Part shown: positions 40,155-49,148 of the stretch, one piece after another
How the letters are laid out: each line of letters starts with the position of its first letter
Position numbering within the stretch: position 1 is the first letter of the stretch
NCBI GenBank assembly: GCA_016190985.1
Contig: JACPPI010000006.1
Span: forward strand, 1-64,000
Source of the DNA: Opitutia bacterium
Lineage (GTDB): Bacteria > Verrucomicrobiota > Verrucomicrobiia > Opitutales > Opitutaceae
DNA length: 64,000 bases
Direction: 5' to 3'
Translations under genes and position numbers: made by a program
Notes under the pieces: model-generated
Told to the model about the DNA's origin: nothing
Seen by the model: the letters and a program-made list of their open reading frames with translations, nothing else
Databases searched by the model: none

Positions 40155-40532
40155 ATGAATACCGAGGTCAATCAACTGACAGAGCAGGTGATCGGAGCTG
40201 CGATTGAGGTTCACCGCGAGCTTGGACCGGGCTTGTTGGAATCCGCTTATCAGCGGGCGCTGGCGCATGAGTTGCGCTTGAGGGGAGTCGCTTTTGAGGA
40301 ACAGAAGTTGTGTCCTGTAATATATAAGGACTTGCTCATCGATGATGCCTACCGGCTGGATTTTTTGGTGAACGGCTTGGTTGTAGTGGAACTGAAGACG
40401 GTGGATGCCTTGCTCGATGTCCATGACGCCCAAGTCCTGACCTACCTGAAGTTCACGGGTTGCCATATCGGGCTCCTTATGAATTTCCGTTCCACTATGC
40501 TGACCAAAGGTCTCCGTCGCTTGGCTCTGTGA
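40155..40532 (+). CDS. GxxExxY family protein
   Basis: 125 aa. The name-giving motif is GPGLLESAY at about 24-32. It is followed by LDFLVNGLVVVELKTVDALL, a PD-(D/E)xK-like core (D, then VVELK), and TYLKFTGCHIGLLMNF. The family (TIGR04256 type) is widespread in high-GC environmental bacteria and of unknown function, with a nuclease-like fold suggested. It sits between gatA and gatB, bounded by inverted repeats, and has lower GC than its neighbours, so it looks like a mobile cassette insertion. Confidence 0.88.
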   Translation: MNTEVNQLTEQVIGAAIEVHRELGPGLLESAYQRALAHELRLRGVAFEEQKLCPVIYKDLLIDDAYRLDFLVNGLVVVELKTVDALLDVHDAQVLTYLKFTGCHIGLLMNFRSTMLTKGLRRLAL

Positions 40533-40565
40533 TCTCTGTGTCACCTCCCTCTGCCTCCGTGTCCC
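40531..40565. repeat. Inverted right flank of the GxxExxY cassette
   Basis: GATCTCTGTGTCACCTCCCT and CTGCCTCCGTGTCCCAC mirror the left flank at 40128-40154 imperfectly. The repeat overlaps the probable gatB start codon. Confidence 0.55.
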
Positions 40566-42040
40566 ACTCTTCTCCCAATTGCGAAGCGGTCATCGGACTT
40601 GAGGTCCACGTGCAGCTCAGGACGGCGTCGAAGATGTTCACGCGTGTCGCCGCCGGCTACGGCGAGCCGGAGAACACGCTGACCGATCCCGTGGTGCTCG
40701 CGCTGCCGGGCGCGCTGCCGGTCTTGAACAAGGAGGCCCTCGACAAGGTCATCAAGGCCGGCCTCATCCTCGGCTGCGCGATCGCGCCGGTCTGCACATG
40801 GGACCGGAAGAACTATTTCTACCCCGACTCCCCGAAAAATTACCAGATCTCGCAATACGACCAGCCCATCTGCACCGGCGGCGCGGTCGAGATCGAGCTG
40901 CCCGGCCCGGCGCGCAACGTCATGGGCGCGCACAGGAGGATCCCACTGACGCGCATCCATCTCGAGGAGGATGTGGGCAAGCTCACGCACGGAGCCACCG
41001 ACTCGCTCGTGGACTGCAACCGGGCCGGCACGCCGCTGATGGAAATCGTCACCGAGCCGGCGCTGCACGGCGCCGACGAGGCTTTCGCCTTTCTCACCGC
41101 GCTGCGCACGGCGATGGTGCAGGGCGGCATCTCCGACTGCGACATGGAGAAGGGCCAGCTCCGCTGCGACGCGAACATCTCCATCCGGCCCGCGGGCGAG
41201 ACGAAGCTCGGCACCAAGGTCGAGCTGAAGAACCTCAACTCCATCTCGTTCGTCCGCGACGGCATCGCCCACGAGATCCGCCGCCAGACCGCCGTCGTCA
41301 CGGGCGGCGGCAGCATCGCGCAGGAGACCCGCCAATACGACGGCGAGGCCGGCACCTCGGCGGCCATGCGCTCGAAGGAAATGGCGCACGACTACCGCTA
41401 TTTTCCCGATCCCGACCTCATGCCGGTGCGGGTGGACGAGGCCTGGCTCGCGGCGATCCGCGCCACCGTGCCCGAGCGCATGTTCGACCGGCAGCGCCGC
41501 TACCTGGAGCAATACCGGCTGCCCTACACGCTCACCTCGGTGCTCGTGCCGCAACTGGCGCTGTGCGCCTTCTTCGAGGAAGCGGCCGCGTTGAGCGGCA
41601 AGCCGCAGGCCGTGGCCAATTGGATCGCCAACGACCTCCAGCGCGAACTCGCGGCGGCTGGTGCGAGAGCCCAGGCGGCGGCGGGCGTGGATCTTGCTGC
41701 GAGCAAGGTCCGCCCCGCACACATCGCCGGCTTGGTCGGGCTGGTGGAGTCCGGCGTCATTTCCAGCAGCATTGCCAAGGAGGTTTTCGTCGAGATGTTC
41801 GCCACGGGCGACCAGGCCGACGCCATCGTGGAGCGCAAGGGCCTCCGTCAATCCACCGACGCCGGCGAGCTGGAGCGCTGGGTGGCCGAAGCCATTGCCG
41901 CGAACCCCAAGGCTGCGGCGGAGTTCAGGTCCGGCAACGAGAAGGCGCTCAACGCCATCAAGGGCGCGGTGATGAAGGCCTCGCAGGGCAGGGCCAACCC
42001 GCAGCAGGTCGACGCCATCGCGCGCAAGCTGATGGGTTGA
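40559..42040 (+). CDS. gatB: Asp/Glu-tRNA amidotransferase subunit B
   Basis: About 493 aa. The conserved protein begins at CEAVIGLEVHVQL, so the start is GTG 40559 or GTG 40538; ATG is absent and no ribosome-binding site is visible, probably because the cassette insertion replaced the original leader. GatB core motifs include YFYPDSPKNYQISQYDQPIC, RIHLEEDVGKLTH and RCDANISIRP. The C-terminal YqeY-like tail domain ends KGAVMKASQGRANPQQVDAI. It recognises and phosphorylates misacylated tRNA for amidation. Confidence 0.93.
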   Translation: MSHSSPNCEAVIGLEVHVQLRTASKMFTRVAAGYGEPENTLTDPVVLALPGALPVLNKEALDKVIKAGLILGCAIAPVCTWDRKNYFYPDSPKNYQISQYDQPICTGGAVEIELPGPARNVMGAHRRIPLTRIHLEEDVGKLTHGATDSLVDCNRAGTPLMEIVTEPALHGADEAFAFLTALRTAMVQGGISDCDMEKGQLRCDANISIRPAGETKLGTKVELKNLNSISFVRDGIAHEIRRQTAVVTGGGSIAQETRQYDGEAGTSAAMRSKEMAHDYRYFPDPDLMPVRVDEAWLAAIRATVPERMFDRQRRYLEQYRLPYTLTSVLVPQLALCAFFEEAAALSGKPQAVANWIANDLQRELAAAGARAQAAAGVDLAASKVRPAHIAGLVGLVESGVISSSIAKEVFVEMFATGDQADAIVERKGLRQSTDAGELERWVAEAIAANPKAAAEFRSGNEKALNAIKGAVMKASQGRANPQQVDAIARKLMG

Positions 42041-42142
42041 ATGAAATTCTCCGGCGTGAGCCTCTCTCGCAACCTTGCACAATGGGCAAAATCGCCTCCC
42101 GCCGGGCGATCGCTTGCGGACAGCCTCCTGCAACCATCCCGT

Positions 42143-42892
42143 TCAGCCCGCGAAGCGCTGCATGAACGCCCGGAAGTCCTCGGGCACCGCCTCGGTGAGG
42201 TTGGGCAGGATCCAGCGGAAGAGCTGGCGGATCTCGTCGTGCGTGCCGCCCGAGGTCTCGAAGACCGGCTGGCCGGTCGCCTCCTCGGTCGCGTCCCGGG
42301 ATTCGAGCGCGTAGGTCTGGTTCCCGCCGGCATCCATGCTGCCGCGGCAGAAGTAGTCCAGCATCCTGAACTCGAAGCTGTGCAGCGGATCGACCGGCGA
42401 CATCGCCAGCTTCACCGTCAGGAGCGAATCCGATTCACCCACAAAGATCCGCTTGAAGAACTGGGGGTCGTCCTGCACGACCCGGTCGATGGCCATCGGC
42501 TGCAGCGACTGGCCGATGACGACCGGCTGGATCAGCTGCATGTAGGATTTCTGGCTTTCAAAATCCTCGAAGACAAAGCCGAGCCCGAGGGCAAACCCGC
42601 CGTCCCGGGCGTCAACGTGGGCGATGCGGGCGTTCAGTTCGATCCGATGCTGTTCCATCTGGAGGTCGGCCCGGAGGTGCATCCCGGCGGGCAGGTCGGG
42701 CTTGTTCCTGACCTGCACGCCGATGCCGTTGCCCGACATGTTCAGGATTTTGGCGGAGGAGTCGCGTCCGCCATAGCGCAGGGTCGCGCGGAGCGGGAAG
42801 CCCGGCCCGGGCACATAGCGCTGGTTCAGCCGCTTTTCGAGCTGCTCGACCTTGGCTTTCTCAAATTTGAAGATGCGCTTGAACAACAGCAC
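42143..42892 (-). CDS. PilZ-domain protein, paralogue of the 33.2-34.0 kb gene
   Basis: 249 aa from GTG 42892 (reads LLFKRIFKFEK after the initiator), chosen because the paralogue begins MLLFKKILSF and everything upstream is compositionally non-coding. The PilZ-like region spans about 20-140 with LNQRYVPG and NMSGNGIGV. The C-terminal part (DEIRQLFRWILPNLTEAVPE) parallels the other copy. The Arg motif is weaker than in the paralogue (QRY instead of KRGATRY), so c-di-GMP binding is less certain. It is convergent with gatB. Confidence 0.65.
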   Translation of the reverse strand: MLLFKRIFKFEKAKVEQLEKRLNQRYVPGPGFPLRATLRYGGRDSSAKILNMSGNGIGVQVRNKPDLPAGMHLRADLQMEQHRIELNARIAHVDARDGGFALGLGFVFEDFESQKSYMQLIQPVVIGQSLQPMAIDRVVQDDPQFFKRIFVGESDSLLTVKLAMSPVDPLHSFEFRMLDYFCRGSMDAGGNQTYALESRDATEEATGQPVFETSGGTHDEIRQLFRWILPNLTEAVPEDFRAFMQRFAG

Positions 42893-43090
42893 GGGACAAG
42901 GAGATAGCACCGGACGCCGACGAGACAAGCTTTGGTCACAGCCTTGCGCCGGGGCGCCTTTGCCGGGCCCTCCGCCCGCCCGCGCCCGAAAGCCCGCGCG
43001 GCCTGACAATCGCCTGACAATGGCCTGACCGGCCGCTGACAACCTCCGCGGCGGTTTGTGCTTTGATGGGAGCGCAATCCCGCAACCAAC

Positions 43091-44443
43091 ATGAAATCAT
43101 CCCACCTCATCCTGCTCCTCGCGGTCGCGCTTTCGGGCGCGACATCGCTTTTCTGCAAATCAGCGGCCGAACAGCCCGTGCGTCTGCGCGTCGATGTCGA
43201 CCGCGGCGTGCTCCCGGCCGGTTCCACCGAGAAGGCCGTCGTCAAGATCGGCCTCGACTGCCTCCGGCTGCCCCCGCGCTCCGCGCGTCCGCCGGTCAAC
43301 CTCGCGCTGGTCATCGACCGCTCCGGCTCGATGAGCGGCGACAAGATCGAGCGGGCCCGCGAGGCGGCCCTGGAACTGGTGCGCCGGCTCGCTCCCGACG
43401 ATGTCATCTCGATCGTCGCCTACGACACCCAGGTCGAGACCCTCGTGCCGGCCCGGCGCGTGGGCAACGCGCGCGGCCTCGAAGCGGCCATCCGCAGCAT
43501 CGAGGCGGCGGGCAACACCGCGCTGCACGGCGGCGTGATGCGCGGGGCCGCCGAGGTGCGCCGGCACATCGAGGACGGCCGCTACGTCAACCGCGTCATC
43601 CTGCTCTCCGACGGCCTGGCCAATGTCGGCCCCAGTTCGCCCGAGGAGCTCGGCCGCCTCGGCCATTCGCTCATGAAGGAGGGCATCTCCGTCACCACCA
43701 TCGGCCTCGGCCTCGGCTTCAACGAGGACCTGATGACCCGCCTCGCCTCGCGCAGCGACGGCAACACCTACTTCGTCGAGAACAGCGACGACTTGCCGGG
43801 CATCTTCAACCAGGAGCTGGGCGACGTGCTCAACGTCGTCGCGCGCCGGGTGGTCATCGAGATCGATTTTCCCGCCGGCGTGCGGCCGGTGAATTTCGTG
43901 GGCCGCGAGGGCAGCATCCGCGGCCAGAAGGCCGAGCTGACGCTCAACCAGCTTTACGGCGGCCAGGAGAAGTTCGCCCTCATCGAGGTCGAGGTTTCGC
44001 CCGAGCAGGCCGGCGCCGAGCGGGAGATCGCCCGCGCGCGCGTCAGCTATGACGACGCGGTCAACCAGCGCGCCGGCAGCGCCACGGCGCAGCGCACCGT
44101 GTCGTTCAGCGCCGACGAGAAGATCGTGGTGAAGTCCGCCGACCACCAGGTGCAGGCCGACTACGCCGCCAATCTCATGGCTCTGGCCAAGGACACCGCC
44201 ATCGCGCTGGTCGACAGCGGCAGGAAATCCGAGGCGGCCGCCCTGCTGCGGCAGCGCGCCGGCGAATTGAAGGAACTGGGCAGCGTCTATGCGAATTCCG
44301 CCGTGTCGGCCGCCGCCTCCGCCGCGGAGCCCGAGGCCGCGCGCCTCGAACGCGACGGGCTCGACAACGCCCGGCGCAAATCCTACCGCACGGACAGCCA
44401 GCAGGTGAAGAACCAGCAGTCCTCCGCCGCCTCCCGCCCGTAA
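43091..44443 (+). CDS. Exported von Willebrand factor A domain protein
   Basis: 450 aa. A signal peptide (about 1-22, or a Cys22 lipid anchor at LFCK) is followed by a VWA domain (about 69-245). The MIDAS metal site is complete: DRSGS at 76-80, T143 in GNTALHGG and D174 in LLSDGLANVG. A beta-rich stretch (about 250-350) and an Ala/Glu/Arg-rich C-terminus follow. VWA domains bind protein partners through a divalent metal. It is followed directly by a sensor kinase, so the pair may sense or manage envelope proteins. Confidence 0.85.
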   Translation: MKSSHLILLLAVALSGATSLFCKSAAEQPVRLRVDVDRGVLPAGSTEKAVVKIGLDCLRLPPRSARPPVNLALVIDRSGSMSGDKIERAREAALELVRRLAPDDVISIVAYDTQVETLVPARRVGNARGLEAAIRSIEAAGNTALHGGVMRGAAEVRRHIEDGRYVNRVILLSDGLANVGPSSPEELGRLGHSLMKEGISVTTIGLGLGFNEDLMTRLASRSDGNTYFVENSDDLPGIFNQELGDVLNVVARRVVIEIDFPAGVRPVNFVGREGSIRGQKAELTLNQLYGGQEKFALIEVEVSPEQAGAEREIARARVSYDDAVNQRAGSATAQRTVSFSADEKIVVKSADHQVQADYAANLMALAKDTAIALVDSGRKSEAAALLRQRAGELKELGSVYANSAVSAAASAAEPEAARLERDGLDNARRKSYRTDSQQVKNQQSSAASRP

Positions 44444-44502
44444 GCCCAGTGCGCCGGCCTTTCGCTGCTTTTCAACCGGCGCAATTCCCCTACCGTGTTC
44501 CC

Positions 44503-46410
44503 GTGTCCCCCGCCTCGCGCCGCATCCTGGTCTACTGGCTGCTGCTGCTCATCCCCGCCCTGGGGGTGGGCTTGGGCGCCATCGTCCTCCTGCGGCGCGA
44601 GCAAGCGCGGCTGGCCGACCGCGCCGCCTATGCCGACGAGGCGCGCCGCGCCGCAGTGACCGCCCGCGTCCGCCTGATCGCCGAAAACGTCGAGCTGCTG
44701 GTGGGCGACGTGGAGAACGGCCTGCTCGATCTGCTCGCCGCCGACCCGGCCGGCGACGCCGACGGGCTGCTCGACCGGCTGGAGAAATCAAATCCGCTCG
44801 TGCGCACCGCCTTCCGGTGCGCGCCCGATGGCGCCGTGCTCCGGCCCGCGCCGGACCAGGCCAACGACGACGGCCGCGGCTTCCTGCGCCGCTTCGGCGC
44901 CCGGCTCCGTGAGTCGCCCCCGTGGCGCAATGCAGCCGCAACCTCGCTGCCAAATTACACGGCGCCGGGGTCGGCGCCGCTCCAGCGCCAGGTCGCCGCG
45001 AAAAAGGAAGCGGATGAATACCGGGCCCGGCAGCAGGTCGCGGCCAATGTCTCCAAGGTGCAAAGCGCCCGGCGCGACGTGCAGGCCCTGGCGAAGAGCA
45101 GTTACGCGGACGCTGCCCGCTCCGAGTCCGGCCGCGCGGCCCCGGACCGGATGTCATCGGGTTCGGTCCTGGAGCGGCCGGGTTCCGGCGTGGCGGCCAG
45201 CGCCCGTCCGGTTGAGCCGCAGGCCGAGGAGCAGGATTACCGGCTGTCGGGCGCGTCCGCCGCCTACTCGGTGGACGACAAGGAGACCCTCAACCTGGGC
45301 GAGCGGCGCGGCTGGCTGCCGCTGCGGGTCGATGGCCGCTTGCATCTGCTCGGCTGGGTCCGGCCGGCGGGCGCGGCCGGCGTGCGCGGCGTGGAGCTGG
45401 AGCTGGCGGCGCTCATCAGCCGGCTGGGCGGGGCCCTGCCGGGCGAGATTTCGGGCGAGGAAGGCTACGCGCTCCGCGACGAGCAGGGCCGCGTGCTGCA
45501 CCAGGCCGGGGCTGTGGCGCGCGCCGCGTCTCCGACCATCACCGTGCCGCTGGCCCAGGATCTCTTGCCGGGCTGGGACGTCGTGGCCTTTGTGCCCGCG
45601 GCCACCGGCGACGGCGCGGAGAATGGCGGTATTTTCCTGGTCAGCTCGCTGCTGGTGGGAATCTTCGTGGCCGCGATCGTCGCGGGCGGCTCATTGCTGC
45701 TCTGGCAGGCGCGGCGCAGCGAGGCCGAGGCGGCGCAAAAGACCTCGTTTGTCGCCAACGTCTCGCACGAGTTCAAGACCCCGCTGACGACGATCCGGCT
45801 CTATGCCGAGCTGCTTGAACAGGGGCGCGTGCGCGACGCGGCGCAAAGCGGCGAATACCTCCGCACCATCGGCCGCGAGACGCAGCGGCTGGCCCGGCTC
45901 GTCGGCAACGCGCTCGATTTCAGCCGGCTGGAGCAGGGCCGGAAAAAATACGCCCGCGAGCCGCTCGACCTGCGCGCCGAGCTGGTCCGCCTGCTCGACA
46001 CGCAGGCGCCGCGCCTGGCCGAGGCGGGGCTGACGCTCAAACGCGATCTGCCCGCCGGGCCTCACGCGGCCACCACCGATCGCGACGCCTTCGAGCAGAT
46101 CGTGCTCAACCTGCTCGACAACGCCGCGAAATACGGCGCGGCCGGCGGCGAGGTGACGGTCGAGCTGGCCGGGCGGCCGGCGGGCGGGGCGGTGGTCCGC
46201 GTGCTGGACCGCGGCCCCGGCGTGCCGCCGGAGCACCGGGACCGCATCTTCGAAAAATTCCACCGGGTGGACGACACCCTCACGGCGGAAAAGACCGGCG
46301 CCGGCCTCGGCCTGAGCATCGCCCGGCAGCTCGCGCGCGGCCTGGGCGGCGAATTGCGCCACTTGCCGCGCGACGGTGGCGGCGCCAGCTTTGTCCTCGA
46401 ACTGCCATGA
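44503..46410 (+). CDS. Sensor histidine kinase with large periplasmic domain
   Basis: 635 aa from GTG 44503. GTG 44449 would add 18 residues. The first membrane helix is at about 7-30, then a long extracytoplasmic region of about 345 residues with no domain I recognise, containing a low-complexity middle (about 155-250). The second helix is at about 376-401. Kinase core: H422 in VSHEFKTPLTTIRLYAE, N-box LNLLDNAAKYG, G1 DRGPGVP, F-box FEKFHR, G2 GAGLGLSIA. No HAMP domain is evident. It is co-directional with the VWA gene upstream and the response regulator downstream. Confidence 0.88.
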   Translation: MSPASRRILVYWLLLLIPALGVGLGAIVLLRREQARLADRAAYADEARRAAVTARVRLIAENVELLVGDVENGLLDLLAADPAGDADGLLDRLEKSNPLVRTAFRCAPDGAVLRPAPDQANDDGRGFLRRFGARLRESPPWRNAAATSLPNYTAPGSAPLQRQVAAKKEADEYRARQQVAANVSKVQSARRDVQALAKSSYADAARSESGRAAPDRMSSGSVLERPGSGVAASARPVEPQAEEQDYRLSGASAAYSVDDKETLNLGERRGWLPLRVDGRLHLLGWVRPAGAAGVRGVELELAALISRLGGALPGEISGEEGYALRDEQGRVLHQAGAVARAASPTITVPLAQDLLPGWDVVAFVPAATGDGAENGGIFLVSSLLVGIFVAAIVAGGSLLLWQARRSEAEAAQKTSFVANVSHEFKTPLTTIRLYAELLEQGRVRDAAQSGEYLRTIGRETQRLARLVGNALDFSRLEQGRKKYAREPLDLRAELVRLLDTQAPRLAEAGLTLKRDLPAGPHAATTDRDAFEQIVLNLLDNAAKYGAAGGEVTVELAGRPAGGAVVRVLDRGPGVPPEHRDRIFEKFHRVDDTLTAEKTGAGLGLSIARQLARGLGGELRHLPRDGGGASFVLELP

Positions 46411-46426
46411 AAGCTATTGACTCATT

Positions 46427-46494
46427 GTGGGTGCGAGCTTGCTCGCGACAAATCGCCCTCCCGTATTGCCTGTCGCGAGCAAGCTCGCTCCCGC
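46427..46494. repeat. REP-like pair (GTGGGAGC family) between kinase and regulator
   Basis: GTGGGTGCGAGCTTGCTCGC followed by GACA, and the inverted TGTCGCGAGCAAGCTCGCTC followed by CCGC, are separated by 20 bp. The unit is nearly identical to the copy at 50311-50364. Confidence 0.75.
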
Positions 46495-46504
46495 ATTCCC
46501 GCAG

Positions 46505-47206
46505 ATGAAAGCCCGCATACTCATCGCCGAGGACGACGCCAACATCCGGCTGGGCCTGATCGCCACGCTGGAAAGCGACGGCTACACGGTCACCGCCGCC
46601 AGCGACGGCGCGCAGGCGCTGAAGCTGTTCCCGCAGGAGAAATTCGACCTTGTGATCCTCGACGTGATGATGCCGCGGCAGAGCGGCTACGATGTCTGCC
46701 GGGCCTTGCGCGGCGGGGGCAGCGCGGTGCCCATCCTGCTGCTCACCGCCAAGGGCGAGGAGATCGACAAGGTGGTCGGGCTCAAGCTCGGGGCCGACGA
46801 CTACGTGCTCAAGCCCTTCGGCGTGCACGAGCTGCTGGCCCGGGTGGAGGCGCTGCTCCGCCGCGCCCGCGCCTCCGGTCCCGCGCTGGCGGCGCCGGAG
46901 CTGCCCCCGGTGTTCCGGCTGGGCCCGGCCGAGATTGACCGGCGCAAGTTCACCGCCACGGTGGCGGGCCGGAGCGCGTCGCTCACCGCGCGGGAGATGA
47001 AGCTCGCCGAGCTGTTCGCCGCCCATCCGGGCGAGGTGCTCGCGCGCGACGCCCTGCTCAACGCCGGGTGGGGCGTGGATTACTTCGGCACCACGCGCAC
47101 GCTCGACCAGCACGTGGCGCAGTTGCGCAAGAAGGTGGAGCCGGCGCCCGACGACCCCCGCGTCATCGTGACGGTGCACGGCATCGGCTACCGCCACGAC
47201 CAATGA
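46505..47206 (+). CDS. OmpR/PhoB-family response regulator
   Basis: 233 aa from ATG 46505 (MKARILIAEDDANIR). The upstream open frame only reads through the REP pair. Receiver domain (about 1-120) with D53 in VILDVMMP, T in LLTAKG and K in VLKPFG. A winged-helix DNA-binding domain (about 135-232) ends VIVTVHGIGYRHDQ. Cognate partner of the kinase encoded just upstream. Targets unknown, though the VWA gene of the same cluster is a natural candidate. Confidence 0.95.
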   Translation: MKARILIAEDDANIRLGLIATLESDGYTVTAASDGAQALKLFPQEKFDLVILDVMMPRQSGYDVCRALRGGGSAVPILLLTAKGEEIDKVVGLKLGADDYVLKPFGVHELLARVEALLRRARASGPALAAPELPPVFRLGPAEIDRRKFTATVAGRSASLTAREMKLAELFAAHPGEVLARDALLNAGWGVDYFGTTRTLDQHVAQLRKKVEPAPDDPRVIVTVHGIGYRHDQ

Positions 47207-47210
47207 TTTT

Positions 47211-47350
47211 TTCGCCACGGATTTCACGGATAAAACCGGATTGGTCAGTTTTCATCCGTGCCCATCAGTTTGCCGCTGCTTTGCGCAGCAAGAACCGCGG
47301 ACAAACACTGGGCTGGCAGTAGCCAGCAACGGTGTGTAATCTGTGGTTAA
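47211..47350. repeat. Spacer repeat with CCACGGATTTCACGGAT-type inverted units
   Basis: CCACGGATTTCACGGAT, TCATCCGTG and TAATCTGTGGTTAA are imperfect inverted pieces of one spacer repeat, with a GC hairpin (TGCTTTGCGCAGCA) between them. It fills the gap before the superoxide dismutase gene, and no gene is visible in it. Confidence 0.45.
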
Positions 47351-47359
47351 AACTCACCC

Positions 47360-48100
<741 letters not shown>

Positions 48101-48102
48101 TT

Positions 48103-48190
48103 TTCAACACGGAGAACGCTGAGGTAGCTGAGGCAGACAGTCTACCAAAGGATCGGCATTTCTCCGCGAACTCCGCGATCTCTGTGTTCA
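48103..48190. repeat. Inverted spacer repeat after the SOD gene
   Basis: AACACGGAGAACGCTGAGGT on the left and the reverse complement of CTCCGCGATCTCTGTGTTC on the right form an imperfect inverted pair, related to the repeats that flank the GxxExxY cassette. Confidence 0.5.
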
Positions 48191-48217
48191 AATGCCTTAG
48201 CCTTGGTGATTCAAATC

Positions 48218-48553
48218 ATGTCGTCGAAAACCTTTGAAGAAATCGGCGGACCCGCCGCGCGGCGCCACCTGTTCCTCTGCACCGGGCCCGACTGCTGCGC
48301 GCCGGAGTCGGGACTGGCCACGTGGGAGCACCTGAAGTCGGAAATGAAGCGCTGCGGCCTGCCGCTGCTGCGCACCAAGGCCGCCTGCTTGCGGATGTGC
48401 TCCGACGGCCCGTGGCTGGTCGTTTATCCCGAGGGCGTGTGGTATGCGCAGGTGACGCCGGAGCGGTTCGACCGCATCCGCCGCGAACACCTCGAAGGCG
48501 GCGTGCCGGTGCAAGAGTGGGTGCGGGCCGTCAACCCGCTTAAACCCGAATGA
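48218..48553 (+). CDS. (2Fe-2S) ferredoxin-like protein, thioredoxin-like fold
   Basis: 111 aa from ATG 48218. Cys residues in LCTGPDCCAP (near 25) and KAACLRMCSDGPWLVVYPEG (near 60) match the thioredoxin-like 2Fe-2S ferredoxins (NuoE/shethna-type). These use a C-x(n)-C ... C-x3-C cluster site, and here the second pair is CLRMC. It is probably a small electron carrier. It follows the SOD gene with a 117-bp spacer, and the physiological partner is unknown. Confidence 0.85.
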   Translation: MSSKTFEEIGGPAARRHLFLCTGPDCCAPESGLATWEHLKSEMKRCGLPLLRTKAACLRMCSDGPWLVVYPEGVWYAQVTPERFDRIRREHLEGGVPVQEWVRAVNPLKPE

Positions 48554-49148
48554 ACCGCTCAGTCCGTCTTGTCTTTTGAAGTCCTGAGCTTGTCGAACGG
48601 GACTAAAATGGAAGCCTAAGCAGGGTTCTTTTCTTGGTCGAACATTGAACCCTCAGAGATCGGCTCTTTCTTCACCACGGTGTCGGATGAAAAGTTACTT
48701 TCCACGGCTCAATGCCAGCTAAACCCGTGATCTCTTTTTGGATTTCTTCGTCGGGCTTGGCCGCCGGATAAAAGTCGTGGACAGGCTTCTCGAAAACTAT
48801 CGTCAGATCGTTGAGCGTCCATTTCCCGTTTCTTCCCATTGGAACGATCGTAGCAACCTTCTCTTTTTCGTTGTTGGGATTCGCTGAGATGAAGATCAGG
48901 CCAATGGCCGTTCCGTTAAAAACCACGCGAGACTTTGATAGGGAGGACATAGACTTTATTCTGCTGATCAGTGTTATTCGCCCAAACCCGAATGAGGGCG
49001 TTTATGGAGTTTCATGGAGGCCATGATTGCCATCAGTGTCCCGAAGGCAATCGGGGAGATTTTCAGTTTGGCCATCGGCGGTGGCGGCACGTTCCCGCTT
49101 AAAGCCAAACTGGGTTTGGCTTTTGCGGGCGGCCCGATCCGCCGGGTT
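48554..49148. other. Low-GC stretch between the ferredoxin and fur genes
   Basis: This region is visibly richer in A and T than its surroundings. Near 48580-48602 it holds TCCTGAGCTTGTCGAACGGG, a common spacer-repeat type. One weak minus-strand ORF (48672-48950) is the only gene candidate. Confidence 0.4.
48672..48950 (-). CDS. Small hypothetical protein in a low-GC patch
   Basis: 92 aa, not recognised. It has GTAIGLIFISANPNNEKEKVA near the start and ends in FHPTPW. No signal peptide, membrane helix or known motif is evident. Base and codon use are more AT-rich than neighbouring genes, consistent with recent acquisition or a decayed fragment. No ribosome-binding site is obvious. It may be an orphan gene or spurious. 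Confidence 0.4.
   Translation of the reverse strand: MSSLSKSRVVFNGTAIGLIFISANPNNEKEKVATIVPMGRNGKWTLNDLTIVFEKPVHDFYPAAKPDEEIQKEITGLAGIEPWKVTFHPTPW

Noticed and set aside
46427-46504. Longer N-terminus for the OmpR-type regulator
   Set aside because: It is encoded by the REP pair; the receiver fold starts at ATG 46505.
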